A stretch of DNA of 43,026 bases from Candidatus Woesearchaeota archaeon (GCA_019323655.1 JAHWGX010000063.1:1-43026); one strand, 5' to 3'. Shown: positions 33,320 through 41,565, counted from the first letter of the stretch. Program-made: numbers and translations. Notes: generated by a model not told the origin, from the sequence alone.

Positions 33320-35233
33320 CTATCTGAGACCCTTTAACCAGTTGGTCAGGTTAATCTGCTCTTCCCTAACACCCCTTAAGAATAAAACCTGATCTGGCCT
33401 GCTGCCGAAGCGGTAAATGGAGATTCCCTTGCAGCCAAGATTGTATGCAAGCATGTATGTTTTTTTAATATCCTCTACTGTTGCTGTTTTCGGCAGTGTT
33501 ACTGTCTTTGATACAGCGTTATCCACGTGCTTCTGGAAGGCAGCCTGTATTTTTACATGGTATTCCGGGCTAATGTCATAGGAAACAACAAATATTTTTC
33601 TTATTTCCTTGGGTATTGAAAGCATATGCTGTATGGTGCCTTTTCTTGCTATGTATTTCATGAAATCCTTATTGTAAAGCTTTTTCTTCTCCAATGCTTC
33701 CTTAAAGTTTTTATCAACTGTCAAAAGCTCTGTGCCGTCGCTTAAAAGACGGACAAAGCTCAAAGCAAACAACGGCTCTATCCCAAAAGAGGTGTTTGCG
33801 ATAATGCTTATGCTTCCTGTAGGCGCTAACGTAAGCCTTGTTGCATTCCTCAGCTCAAGATGCTTTCCCTTAAAGTATTTGCTTTTTTTATTGTAAATGC
33901 TTTCATCCCAGCTGGGGAACACCCCCCGGTCTTTGGCTAAGCCTACAGATGCGCTGTCAGCTTCCTTCCTTATAAAAGCCATTATTCTTTCGGCTGTTTT
34001 TACGGCCTTTTCTGAATTGTAGGGAATTTTTAACTTTACCAGCATATCAGCAAAGCCCATTACCCCTAATCCAATTTTCCTGTTTGCATGGACAATCTCT
34101 TTTGTTTCAAAATTGGGATAGTGGCACATATCTATAACATTGTCCAGAAAATGCACTGATGCGCTTATAGTGCGTTTTAATTTATCAAAATTAATTTTTT
34201 CATTGATTACCATATGAGACAGGTTGATTGAGCCCAAATTGGCTGACTCGTAAGGCAACAGAGGCTGTTCGCCGCAGCTGTCAGTGGCTTCCAGCATGCC
34301 AAGCTTAGGAGTGGGATTGTCCCTGTTCATTTTATCCAGAAATATTAATCCCGGATCTCCGGTTTTATGGGCAGTTTCACATATCAGCCCAAAAATTTTC
34401 TCTGCATTTTCAGCCCTTTCCTTTTCCTGAGTTCTGGGATTAATAAGATCATAGTCTCTCCTGCTTTTTACTGCTGCCATAAACCTGTCTGTGACAGCTA
34501 CAGAAATGTTAAAATTTTCCAGGACTTTTTCCCTGGCTTTTATTGTGATGAACTCCTCTATGTCAGGATGGTCCACCCTTAAAATCCCCATGTTAGCTCC
34601 TCTTCTCAACCCTCCCAGCTTTATCTGCTCTGTAACAGCGTCGAAAATCTTCATAAAAGACAAAGGGCCGGAGGAGAAGCCAGTTACTGAGCTTATCACA
34701 TCGTTTTTCGGCCTTAGCCTTGAGAAGTTAAAGCCGGTTCCTGAGCCTGATTTTGATATCTTGGCTGCGTAATGCAATGCCTTAAATATAGAATCCAAAT
34801 TGTCTTCAACAGGCAGGACAAAGCATGCTGCAAGCTGCTGTAAGGACCTTCCTGCATTGAACAAGGCTGGGGAGTTTGGCAGAAAATCAAGGCCTGCCAT
34901 CAGCCTGTAAAAGTCCTCTTCTGTTTTTTTTACCCTGCTTTTGGCTTTTTGGCTCTTATTGAGCAGATTCTGGAATTCTTTTGTTTTTGCAAACTCAAAG
35001 TATTCTTTTCCGCCTAAATCCATCTCTTCCTTAAGCAAATATTTTGCATCTGCCAGCGCTATATTGCCTGCTACGCGCCTGAACAAGTCTTCCGGCTTTT
35101 CAGCCACATTTCCCTCAGAATCCTTTATCAGGTACCTCTTTTCAAGAAGCTTTAATGCATTTTTGCTTAGTTTCAGGGATTTTCCTTTACTGCTCACAGA
35201 GCCTCCGGCTCTGGATTTTTTTGGCTTTGGCAT
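33320..35233 (-). CDS. nrdJ: Ribonucleotide reductase, adenosylcobalamin-dependent (class II), altered redox cysteines
   Basis: Makes deoxyribonucleotides using coenzyme B12. 637 residues from ATG 35233; a TTG at 35245 overlapping cobA is less likely. Class II features: LLYPESANLGSINL-like block, CGE catalytic loop (Cys320 thiyl radical site, Glu322), LAACFVLPVEDNLDSIF (Cys137), and SKSGSGTGFNFSRLRP. Residue 331, Cys in known enzymes as the redox partner of Cys137, is Ala, and the protein ends in GVREEQINLTNWLKGLR without the usual C-terminal CxxC tail. The Asn two residues before the radical Cys is Asp318. Sits directly behind cobA, which makes its cofactor. Confidence 0.93.
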   Translation of the reverse strand: MPKPKKSRAGGSVSSKGKSLKLSKNALKLLEKRYLIKDSEGNVAEKPEDLFRRVAGNIALADAKYLLKEEMDLGGKEYFEFAKTKEFQNLLNKSQKAKSRVKKTEEDFYRLMAGLDFLPNSPALFNAGRSLQQLAACFVLPVEDNLDSIFKALHYAAKISKSGSGTGFNFSRLRPKNDVISSVTGFSSGPLSFMKIFDAVTEQIKLGGLRRGANMGILRVDHPDIEEFITIKAREKVLENFNISVAVTDRFMAAVKSRRDYDLINPRTQEKERAENAEKIFGLICETAHKTGDPGLIFLDKMNRDNPTPKLGMLEATDSCGEQPLLPYESANLGSINLSHMVINEKINFDKLKRTISASVHFLDNVIDMCHYPNFETKEIVHANRKIGLGVMGFADMLVKLKIPYNSEKAVKTAERIMAFIRKEADSASVGLAKDRGVFPSWDESIYNKKSKYFKGKHLELRNATRLTLAPTGSISIIANTSFGIEPLFALSFVRLLSDGTELLTVDKNFKEALEKKKLYNKDFMKYIARKGTIQHMLSIPKEIRKIFVVSYDISPEYHVKIQAAFQKHVDNAVSKTVTLPKTATVEDIKKTYMLAYNLGCKGISIYRFGSRPDQVLFLRGVREEQINLTNWLKGLR

Positions 35234-35234
35234 T

Positions 35235-35849
35235 TTAATATTCAATACCTTTCCTTGCTTTTATACCTTTCTGCCAGGGGTGCTTTATATTTTTTACGAA
35301 TGAAACATAGTCTGCTTTCTGGATTATCTCCTCCGGAGCGTCCCTGCCTGTAAAGACAAGCTCAACATTGCCGTGGCTTTCTATTAAATCCGTAACATCC
35401 TTCAGGGATATTAAGCCTTTGTTCAATAGGACATTTATTTCATCCAAAATCACCAGGTCGTATTCCCTGGAGCTTATTATTTTTTTTGCTTGCTGCAAGC
35501 CCTGCATAGCCGCATCCTTTTCCTCGGTATCAGGGTTAAAGACAAATTTGCTTCCCTTATCCTGGAAAGCACTGAGCTTTTGCTGCCTTTCCCTTACAGC
35601 ATCAACGCCAAACTGCATTATTTCAATGCCGGGGAGGTATTTCCTTATTGTATTAAGCTCGCCTGTTTTTGCTGATTTAAGGAACTGTATCAAGCATGTC
35701 CTGAGGTTGCTTCCAAGAGCCCTTACAGAAAGGCCTAATGAAGAGGTGGTTTTTCCCCTGCCGTTGCCTGTTATAACATGAACCATCCCAAGATGCTCCC
35801 GGTTCTCATCCCCCTCGACAACTATCTTTTCATGTATCTTTGTGACCAT
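35235..35849 (-). CDS. cobA: Cob(I)yrinic acid a,c-diamide adenosyltransferase (CobA/BtuR)
   Basis: Transfers adenosyl from ATP to cob(I)alamin to make coenzyme B12. 204 residues. P-loop GNGRGKTTSSLG, then the family blocks LIQFLKSAKTGELN, YDLVILDEINVLLNKGL and VELVFTGRDAPEEIIQKADYVS. The gene is followed by nrdJ after 1 nt, so enzyme and cofactor maker are one unit. No corrin synthesis genes are in view, consistent with salvage. A TATA box (TTAAATATATAG, about 35864-35876) lies 15-27 nt upstream of the ATG, a near-leaderless promoter for the operon. Confidence 0.93.
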   Translation of the reverse strand: MVTKIHEKIVVEGDENREHLGMVHVITGNGRGKTTSSLGLSVRALGSNLRTCLIQFLKSAKTGELNTIRKYLPGIEIMQFGVDAVRERQQKLSAFQDKGSKFVFNPDTEEKDAAMQGLQQAKKIISSREYDLVILDEINVLLNKGLISLKDVTDLIESHGNVELVFTGRDAPEEIIQKADYVSFVKNIKHPWQKGIKARKGIEY

Positions 35850-35874
35850 ATTGCACTAGAATGAGGCTATATAT

Positions 35875-37050
35875 TTAATGGTTTTTGAAATATTTTAAGA
35901 AATATCTATCAAAAGATGCCGCCACCCTTTGCCTCAACGTAGGGCGTATTCCCAGTTCTTTCAAGAGCCGTATTCCATCAATCCCGCGTTCAATTTTTTC
36001 TCCATTATCAATTCCCTCGCGGGTAATCTTATAGGATTTAGAATACTCCATTATTCTGTCCCGAATTAGCTCTTTAGTTAAATGCTCGGGGAAACCTGAA
36101 ACTTCTTTAACTGCAAAGCTTCCAAGCACGCTGGCTAAAAAGGCTGTTTCATATATTGTCAGACCATTTGCATATCCTGCTACAAGGCCTGCATCAAAAG
36201 CATCGCCTGCCCCAAGGGAATTGACATAATTTTCTGGTTTTACTGCAGGGACCATTAACCCCACATTTTCTTTTGTATCCAGAATATAACTGCCTTTCTC
36301 TCCTCTTGTTATTACGATTCTTTTTGCACCATAGTTCTCTGCAATTTCTTTAGCAACATGGTATAAGTCACCATCCTCTAGGGTTTTAGTACTGGGGTCG
36401 TCAATCTCTATTCTTTTTTTGTACAGCTCGGTGAGGAAAACAGCCTCTCCTTCATTTATTTTTAAAACATCTAACTGCTTGTAGACTTCTATTGTGTTAT
36501 TAACCACCTCTTCTAGGGCTTCTTCTTCCAACCCCTTCATCTCTTTTATTGTTACTGGCCTAATGTTGTCATCATAAATAACAATGCCCCCGCTTTTCTT
36601 GGCTTCTTTTATTTTTTCCAGAATCCAAGGGGGATTCTGTTCTAATATCGCGCGGGAGTGTATGTAAAGAACAGTTTTATTTTCTTGCAATAAGCCAGAT
36701 ATGTCCCCATAAGGAGCTTTCATTACAGCGTCTGCGTTTTTTAATCGGGTTATTACTGGCGCTTGTGGTTTAGTGACATCAATTCCATAGGTTCTGGATT
36801 CACCCTCTACCGCTACTATATGCGATTTATTTATACCTAGTTCATCCAGCTTTTCTTTAAGCTTGCCAGCATACATATCATTGCCCATTTTAGAAACAGG
36901 GGTTATCCTATTGGGATCGTCCAAGAACTTTGCCAAGTATCCACTTACATTACCTATTGCGCCAGGAAATGGGCCTTTAGTTCCTTCTTGGTTTACTATA
37001 AAGTCTGCTGTTATGTTGCCAATAAGAACAAGATAATAATTTTGTTCCAT
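35875..37050 (-). CDS. PfkB-family carbohydrate/nucleoside kinase
   Basis: 391 residues. N-terminal PfkB fold start LVLIGNITADFIVNQEG, the GAIGNVSGYLAKFLDD region, and the anion-hole signature NSLGAGDAFDAGLVAGY (catalytic Asp about residue 285). The last about 60 residues are a helical extension beyond the usual ribokinase/adenosine kinase length. Substrate cannot be told; PfkB enzymes phosphorylate sugars or nucleosides. Its promoter shares a motif with that of the glutamate kinase-like gene at 40184. Codon use is rather more A/T-ending than in nearby nrdJ. Confidence 0.85.
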   Translation of the reverse strand: MEQNYYLVLIGNITADFIVNQEGTKGPFPGAIGNVSGYLAKFLDDPNRITPVSKMGNDMYAGKLKEKLDELGINKSHIVAVEGESRTYGIDVTKPQAPVITRLKNADAVMKAPYGDISGLLQENKTVLYIHSRAILEQNPPWILEKIKEAKKSGGIVIYDDNIRPVTIKEMKGLEEEALEEVVNNTIEVYKQLDVLKINEGEAVFLTELYKKRIEIDDPSTKTLEDGDLYHVAKEIAENYGAKRIVITRGEKGSYILDTKENVGLMVPAVKPENYVNSLGAGDAFDAGLVAGYANGLTIYETAFLASVLGSFAVKEVSGFPEHLTKELIRDRIMEYSKSYKITREGIDNGEKIERGIDGIRLLKELGIRPTLRQRVAASFDRYFLKYFKNH

Positions 37051-37070
37051 GGAATTTTGAATAGGAAACA

Positions 37071-37110
37071 GCTTTAAAAATCTTTCTATTTTTGACTACT
37101 TTTTAGTAGT
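37071..37110 (-). promoter_or_regulatory. pfkB promoter with palindromic site
   Basis: On the minus strand: perfect palindrome ACTACT-AAAA-AGTAGT (37095-37110), then CAAA and AATAGAAAG (BRE-like, 37082-37090), then the TATA box ATTTTTAAA (about 37073-37081). The ATG at 37050 is about 23 nt further on (leaderless). The block AGTAGT-N4-AATAGAAAG is repeated upstream of the kinase gene at 40184. Confidence 0.6.
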
Positions 37111-37204
37111 TATTTAGTGCCTTGCTGGATTCTAAAACAAATAAACGAGTTTATTAAAATCTAAAGAAATATTACCAAATTGGCATAAAATCTTCTTATA
37201 GAAA

Positions 37205-37615
37205 TCAAACAAACTTCTTAATCTTTTCCTGAACGGATTTCATTTCCTTGTCTGTGTATTTCTTATGGGACCATGCTATTCTCAGCCTGTCCCCCTCAAA
37301 CCTGGGTATTACATGGAAGTGGGCATGGCTTACAAGCTGGCCTGCCGCTTTGCCGTTGTTCATAATAATATTGTAGCTGCCATTGCCTATTGACAATGAC
37401 AATGCTCTTGTTATTCTTTTTGCTACTTGAATCATGCCTGCAAGAAGGTCATCCGGAATCTCAAGCAAGGTTTCGTAATGCTTTTTTGGAGCAACAAGGC
37501 AGTGCCCTTTGTTGGCCGGCAGAATATCAAGAAAGCTTATTACAGCATCATCTTCATAAACTTTTGCTGAAGGTATTTCCCCATTAACTATTTTACAGAA
37601 AATGCAGTCTTCCAT
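37205..37615 (-). CDS. HIT-family nucleotide hydrolase/transferase
   Basis: 136 residues from ATG 37615. Start EDCIFCKIVNGEIPSAKVYEDD has the usual CxxC zinc pair of HIT proteins; the catalytic triad motif is AAGQLVSHAHFHVIPRF (HxHxHxx form: H-A-H-F-H). HIT proteins hydrolyse or transfer nucleoside monophosphates. I chose ATG 37615 because GAGG lies about 8 nt upstream and a longer frame would run through the tRNA gene on the same strand (37680-37788). Single gene. Confidence 0.93.
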   Translation of the reverse strand: MEDCIFCKIVNGEIPSAKVYEDDAVISFLDILPANKGHCLVAPKKHYETLLEIPDDLLAGMIQVAKRITRALSLSIGNGSYNIIMNNGKAAGQLVSHAHFHVIPRFEGDRLRIAWSHKKYTDKEMKSVQEKIKKFV

Positions 37616-37679
37616 TTTTTTCCTCTTTTTTTTCATTTTTGGGAAAATAATCCTATTTTTAAGGGTTTTTATTTTGAAA

Positions 37680-37788
37680 TGGACCGGCCGGGATTTGAAT
37701 TTCCGTGCAAAAAATCTCTCCTGACTTTCAGCATCCCGGAGTCTTTCCCTAGCCAAGGGAACACGATACCAGATTTCGCCACCGGCCC
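37680..37788 (-). tRNA. tRNA-Ala (GGC) with apparent 35-nt intron in the T arm
   Basis: Minus strand. Exon 1 (37735-37788) gives acceptor GGGCCGG, D arm GCGA...TCGT with GG in the loop, anticodon stem TTCCC/GGGAA with loop TTGGCTA (anticodon GGC), a 5-nt variable loop and T-stem CCGGG. The T loop TTCAAAT, T-stem CCCGG and acceptor CCGGTCC are at 37680-37699. Removing 37700-37734 gives a normal 74-nt tRNA with G3:U70, the main tRNA-Ala identity element, and A73. CCA is not encoded. Base 37 is U, unusual. I could not draw a canonical bulge-helix-bulge at the junctions, so a disrupted pseudogene is the alternative. A TATA box (TTTTAAAC) lies 25-32 nt upstream. Confidence 0.7.
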
Positions 37789-37930
37789 ATGCAACTTAGG
37801 GATTTATGCTAGTTTAAAAACATTATTAATTAATCGTCAAAGTACAATAAAATATAATTGTTGAAACAATGTCATCCATAAATTAATTAGCGACATAAGT
37901 AATTGGTCAATTAAGTTGTATTATGCCCTA

Positions 37931-38101
37931 TTTTTTAATCTGCTCTGCAAGTCTAGTGCGGGGCGTCGCTCTTCGTGCATATCGCTCCGCCCCGCCTATT
38001 TATTGTTTACAGATCTGAGGCAAAAATTTCTTGGCAGGAAAAATTTTTGCCGAAACTAAATTTTGCCGCGAAGCGGCAGATTGAATTTTGTCCTAAAGCT
38101 A
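37931..38101 (+). repeat. Intergenic hairpin repeat, copy B
   Basis: Related to 31548-31653. Left part has stem GCGGGGCG (37958-37965) with CGCCCCGC (37988-37995), a perfect 8-bp match where copy A has one mismatch. Between the shared parts this copy has an insert with two further hairpins: GGCAAAAATTT (38019-38029) with AAATTTTTGCC (38041-38051), and TGCCGC-GAA-GCGGCA (38064-38078). The shared right end ATTGAATTTTGTCCTAAA is at about 38079-38097. It ends 56 nt upstream of the helicase gene. The 368-nt gap between tRNA-Ala and the helicase otherwise holds only promoter-like AT-rich sequence. Confidence 0.7.
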
Positions 38102-38156
38102 ATATATTCTATTAGATTACAAAATAATTATAAACAAAATAGCATTTTCCGGAAAA

Positions 38157-40082
38157 ATGGCAAAAGAGCTCAAAGAGATTCTGTTTCCCCATGAAAAAAT
38201 ACGCAAGACTCAGGATGCTATGATTTCTGATGTGCATGACGCGATAAAAAACAAAAAAAACATCATAGTTCACGCTCCTACCGGAATTGGGAAGACTGTT
38301 TCTGTGCTGGCTCCTGCGTTAAGTTATGCCATAGGCAAAGACGTTTCAATTTTCTTTTTGACATCAAAACATACCCAGCATAAGATAGCGATAGAAACCC
38401 TAAAGCAGATAAAGAAAAAATATGCTCGGAAACCAACAGACAAACTTGACTCGGTTTCCGGCACCAACCTCGTTGGCAATAACGAGTTTAATGCTGCAGA
38501 CATCATAGGCAAGAAATGGATGTGCCTGCAGGGTGTTGAGGCTCTGAATTCCGGTGATTTTGCTGATTACTGCAAAAAGCTAAGGGATGAAAACAAATGC
38601 GAGTTTTGCCTGAATACAATCAAAAAATCAAGAATGCCTACAGTTCTGGCGGAAAACAGCCTGAATGAGCTTAAGGTTTCAGGGCCAATGCATGTTGAGG
38701 AGCTAGTGGAAATATGCAGGAAAGCAAAGCTGTGCCCTTATGAAATGGCTTCGATGCTGGCTAAAGAATCAAAGGCGGTTATTGCAGACTACAATTATAT
38801 TTTTAATAGTGACATAAGAGACAGCTTTTTTTCCAAAGCAAACAAAAAACTGGAGAATTCCATAATCATAATTGACGAAGGGCATAACCTGCCTGCAAGG
38901 GCCCGCGAACTGCTTACTGCAAAATTATCTTCTTTTATTCTGGACATGGCAATTAAGGAAGCAAACAAGCTTGAGCTTTTTAATGCTCTTGTTGCCTTAA
39001 AAAAAATTAAGGAAGTTTTTGACGAGATGGGCTTTGGCCTGGATTTTAACAGAGAGGAAAAGCTTGTAAGGAAGCACGAGTTTGTGGATAAGGTAAATGA
39101 AAGGCAAAGTTATGACAACACTATTGCAGAGCTTAGTTTTGCAGGAGACCTGGTGAGGGAAAAGCAGAAGCAAAGCTATGTTGGAAGCGTTGGAAAATTT
39201 CTTGAGGCGTGGCTCAACCAGGACAATGGCTTTGCAAGGATACTTACAAAAAATTTTAGCAATGGAAATTTAACTTTGAGCTACAGATGTTTGGATCCTT
39301 CATTAATTACAAGAGAGGTTATAACAAGGAGCTATTCAACAATAATTATGTCAGGCACTTTGACGCCTACTGCAATGTACAAGGATATTCTGGGTTTTGA
39401 AGAGGCTGTTGAGAGAGCTTATGAAAACCCCTTTCCCAAGGGCAACAGGCTGTGCCTGATAATTCCAGAAACTACAACAAAGTTTACAAGAAGGGGCAAT
39501 GAGGAGTACAATAAAATTGCAGAAGTATGCAACAAAATTGTAAATAAAATCCCGGGGAATGCTGCTTTGTTCTTTCCAAGCTATGATTTAAGAGATAAGG
39601 TGTACAAGAACTTTTATGGTTTATGCAAAAGGAAGATGCTCATAGAAAAGCAAAATTTAGGCAAAAAGGAAAAGGAAAAAATACTGGATGAGTTTAAGAA
39701 GCATAAAGACAAAGGCGCTGTTTTGCTTGGCGTATCCACAGGAAATTTTGGAGAGGGCATAGACCTGCCCGGGGATTTCTTGAAAGGTGTCATTATTGTC
39801 GGGCTGCCATTGGAAAAGCCGGATTTGGAAACAAAGGAGCTGATTGACTATTATGAGGAAAAATTCGGGAAAGGATTTGACTACGGCTATATTTTTCCTG
39901 CCATGACAAAATGCCTGCAGAATGCTGGCAGGTGCATAAGAAGCGAGACAGACAAGGGCGTTATAATATTTTTAGATGAGAGGTTTGCATGGAATAATTA
40001 CCTAAGATGCATTCCTGAGGATATGAATTTCAAGATAAGCAAGATGTATGAGGAGAGGATTGAGAGGTTTTTTGGAGGATAG
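38157..40082 (+). CDS. XPD/Rad3-related DNA helicase (DinG/XPD superfamily 2)
   Basis: 641 residues. Walker A HAPTGIGKT (39-47), DEGH box (240-243), the cysteine set C123, C139, C148, C151, C187 and C193 that surrounds the usual 4Fe-4S domain, and C-terminal motifs SGTLTP, GVSTGNFGEGIDLPGDFLKGVIIVGLPL and QNAGRCIRS (arginine finger). XPD-type helicases unwind DNA 5'-3' in repair. A TATA box (AATTATAAAC) lies about 22-31 nt upstream of the ATG. It stands alone rather than in an operon. Confidence 0.9.
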   Translation: MAKELKEILFPHEKIRKTQDAMISDVHDAIKNKKNIIVHAPTGIGKTVSVLAPALSYAIGKDVSIFFLTSKHTQHKIAIETLKQIKKKYARKPTDKLDSVSGTNLVGNNEFNAADIIGKKWMCLQGVEALNSGDFADYCKKLRDENKCEFCLNTIKKSRMPTVLAENSLNELKVSGPMHVEELVEICRKAKLCPYEMASMLAKESKAVIADYNYIFNSDIRDSFFSKANKKLENSIIIIDEGHNLPARARELLTAKLSSFILDMAIKEANKLELFNALVALKKIKEVFDEMGFGLDFNREEKLVRKHEFVDKVNERQSYDNTIAELSFAGDLVREKQKQSYVGSVGKFLEAWLNQDNGFARILTKNFSNGNLTLSYRCLDPSLITREVITRSYSTIIMSGTLTPTAMYKDILGFEEAVERAYENPFPKGNRLCLIIPETTTKFTRRGNEEYNKIAEVCNKIVNKIPGNAALFFPSYDLRDKVYKNFYGLCKRKMLIEKQNLGKKEKEKILDEFKKHKDKGAVLLGVSTGNFGEGIDLPGDFLKGVIIVGLPLEKPDLETKELIDYYEEKFGKGFDYGYIFPAMTKCLQNAGRCIRSETDKGVIIFLDERFAWNNYLRCIPEDMNFKISKMYEERIERFFGG

Positions 40083-40098
40083 TTCTATTATTCTTATT

Positions 40099-40135
40099 TA
40101 CTTAATAGTAGTTACAAATAGAAAGGCTTAAATAC
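40099..40135 (+). promoter_or_regulatory. Promoter of kinase gene with motif shared with pfkB
   Basis: TACTTAATAGTAGT then TACAAATAGAAAG, then the TATA-like GCTTAAATAC (about 40126-40135). Compared with the pfkB promoter, AGTAGT is followed at the same spacing by nine identical bases, AATAGAAAG, and then the TATA box. The first ATG of the gene is about 49 nt beyond the TATA box, so a short leader of about 25 nt is expected. Confidence 0.5.
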
Positions 40136-40183
40136 TAGTTTGGATTATGCTGCAAAAGTTAATTAGAATTTATAATGTAAAAA

Positions 40184-41059
40184 ATGGAAGCTTTAGTACA
40201 CAGACCTTGGAATGGAAACCCTACAATTGAAGAAATAATAAGAGCCAACTATAGGGAACCTCTTACTCAAGCTAGGAATGTTGTTATAAAGGCAGGCACT
40301 GATGTTTTATTGACTAAAGAAGGCACTTTAGATATGGTGACAATGTCCAGCCTTATAGAGCAAATAGCATACTTAATGAAAAAGGGATACAGAGTTACAT
40401 ATATTACATCAGGAGCTGTTGCAGCTGGAAAGGGGTGCCTTGGAGAAAAAGCAGAAGGAACAGACCCAAGGATTTTGTCTGCTATTGGGCAAGCAAGATT
40501 AATGGAGGTTTATAATGCTTTAATGATAAATTATCTCAGGCAATATGCAGAGCAGGTGCTAGTAGAAAAAGAACATTTCTCAGGCATAAGAAGAAAAGAA
40601 ACAAAACAGTTTTTTGATGAATCTTATGAAAGAGGCGTCTTAGCAATTGTAAACGCGAATGATCCTATATGGCCTAAGGAATTGCCTAATATCCCAAAAC
40701 GTTCTGATAATGACCAGATTGCGCGGTGGGTATATGACTTATTAAATGCAGATTTAGCGATTTATTTGACTTCTGTAGAAGGACTTATGTATAATTTTAG
40801 AGGAGAAAACGAGAGAAAAATTGATTTGGCATTAGGTATATCTCATCGTACTTATGATCTTGTTGGAGAGTTTAATTCAGCAGGGGGCACTGGTGGAATG
40901 AGATCAAAATTAAAAAGGATTAAGGCAATATTAGAAGAAAAAAATGGTCAAGCAGTAATTGCAGATGGAAAAAAGCCGAATGTAATTCTCAATATCCTAA
41001 ATGGAGAAAATGAGGGCACTTATTTTGCAAGAGGAAAGAGGCTTAGTGCTTATCTGTAG
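40184..41059 (+). CDS. Glutamate 5-kinase-like amino acid kinase (ProB-like)
   Basis: 291 residues. Amino-acid-kinase fold: N-terminal VVIKAGTDVLL, glycine-rich YITSGAVAAGKGCLG, GQARLMEVYNALM, SDNDQIARWVYDLLNADLAIYLTSVEGLM and SAGGTGGMRSKLKRIKAILEE (with a phosphate-binding GTGGM). Closest in order of motifs to glutamate 5-kinase without the PUA domain. No proA or proC follows, so proline synthesis is not proven; another small substrate is possible. Its promoter motif is shared with pfkB. Confidence 0.8.
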   Translation: MEALVHRPWNGNPTIEEIIRANYREPLTQARNVVIKAGTDVLLTKEGTLDMVTMSSLIEQIAYLMKKGYRVTYITSGAVAAGKGCLGEKAEGTDPRILSAIGQARLMEVYNALMINYLRQYAEQVLVEKEHFSGIRRKETKQFFDESYERGVLAIVNANDPIWPKELPNIPKRSDNDQIARWVYDLLNADLAIYLTSVEGLMYNFRGENERKIDLALGISHRTYDLVGEFNSAGGTGGMRSKLKRIKAILEEKNGQAVIADGKKPNVILNILNGENEGTYFARGKRLSAYL

Positions 41060-41096
41060 TTATATTAGTTAAGAACCCCTAATTCTTATTACTAAT

Positions 41097-41132
41097 TACT
41101 AAACTAGTATACAAAAACGTAATATTTATATA
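41097..41132 (+). promoter_or_regulatory. Leaderless promoter with TACTA-AAC-TAGTA site
   Basis: TACTA-AAC-TAGTA (41097-41109), a perfect 5-bp palindrome, is followed by TACAAAAACG and the TATA box ATTTATATA (about 41124-41132), 23 nt upstream of ATG 41155. The order palindrome, ACAAA, TATA resembles the promoters at 37071-37110 and 40099-40135, though less closely. Confidence 0.45.
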
Positions 41133-41154
41133 GGAGTAATGATTTACAGGCAGA

Positions 41155-41559
41155 ATGGTTGTTTTATTTGACAGGTTTAACCTGCCTGAAGATATTTACG
41201 AAGTTATTTTCGCGACAAAACAGCAGATTATTGTAGCCAAGCTGCTGATAGAGATGATAAAGGAAAACAACGGAGAGATAAATAAAACAGAGATGTCTTT
41301 GTTTGCTACAAAGCTGCATGAAGGAAATTTGGTAACGACGCTGATTGACGAGCCTCCGTACAAGGGCAAAAAGGTAAAGATAAGCTACAACAAGCGGCAG
41401 TTTTATGACCGCATTTTGACGCCTATGAAAAGCATGGGCTTGATAGATTACGACCTATATAAAAAAACTTACAGGATAAGCGACAATTTCAACAAGGAGA
41501 TGATAAAAATAGGCCTGTTATGGCTGAAAGAAATGAGAAAGCCTGCAAAAACATCATGA
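41155..41559 (+). CDS. Small hypothetical protein, possible winged-helix DNA-binding protein
   Basis: 134 residues, charged, no membrane segment or cysteine. Helical N-terminal half (IIVAKLLIEMIKENNGEINKTEMSLFATKLHEGNL) and a C-terminal stretch MKSMGLIDYDLYKKTYRISDNFNKEMIKIGL that resembles the recognition helix plus beta-wing of winged-helix regulators. I do not recognise the family. The upstream palindrome and the tight leaderless promoter would fit autoregulation, and a T-run (TTTTTT about 41560-41565) follows the stop as a likely terminator. Confidence 0.6.
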   Translation: MVVLFDRFNLPEDIYEVIFATKQQIIVAKLLIEMIKENNGEINKTEMSLFATKLHEGNLVTTLIDEPPYKGKKVKISYNKRQFYDRILTPMKSMGLIDYDLYKKTYRISDNFNKEMIKIGLLWLKEMRKPAKTS

Positions 41560-41565
41560 TTTTTT

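Noticed and set aside
37616..37756. N-terminal extension of the HIT protein up to 37756
   Set aside because: It runs through the tRNA-Ala gene on the same strand, and the family start (MEDCIFC) has its own Shine-Dalgarno.
38157..40082. Bacterial DinG rather than XPD-like helicase
   Set aside because: The archaeal setting and the cysteine arrangement fit the XPD/Rad3 group equally well or better; I kept a superfamily-level name instead of choosing.
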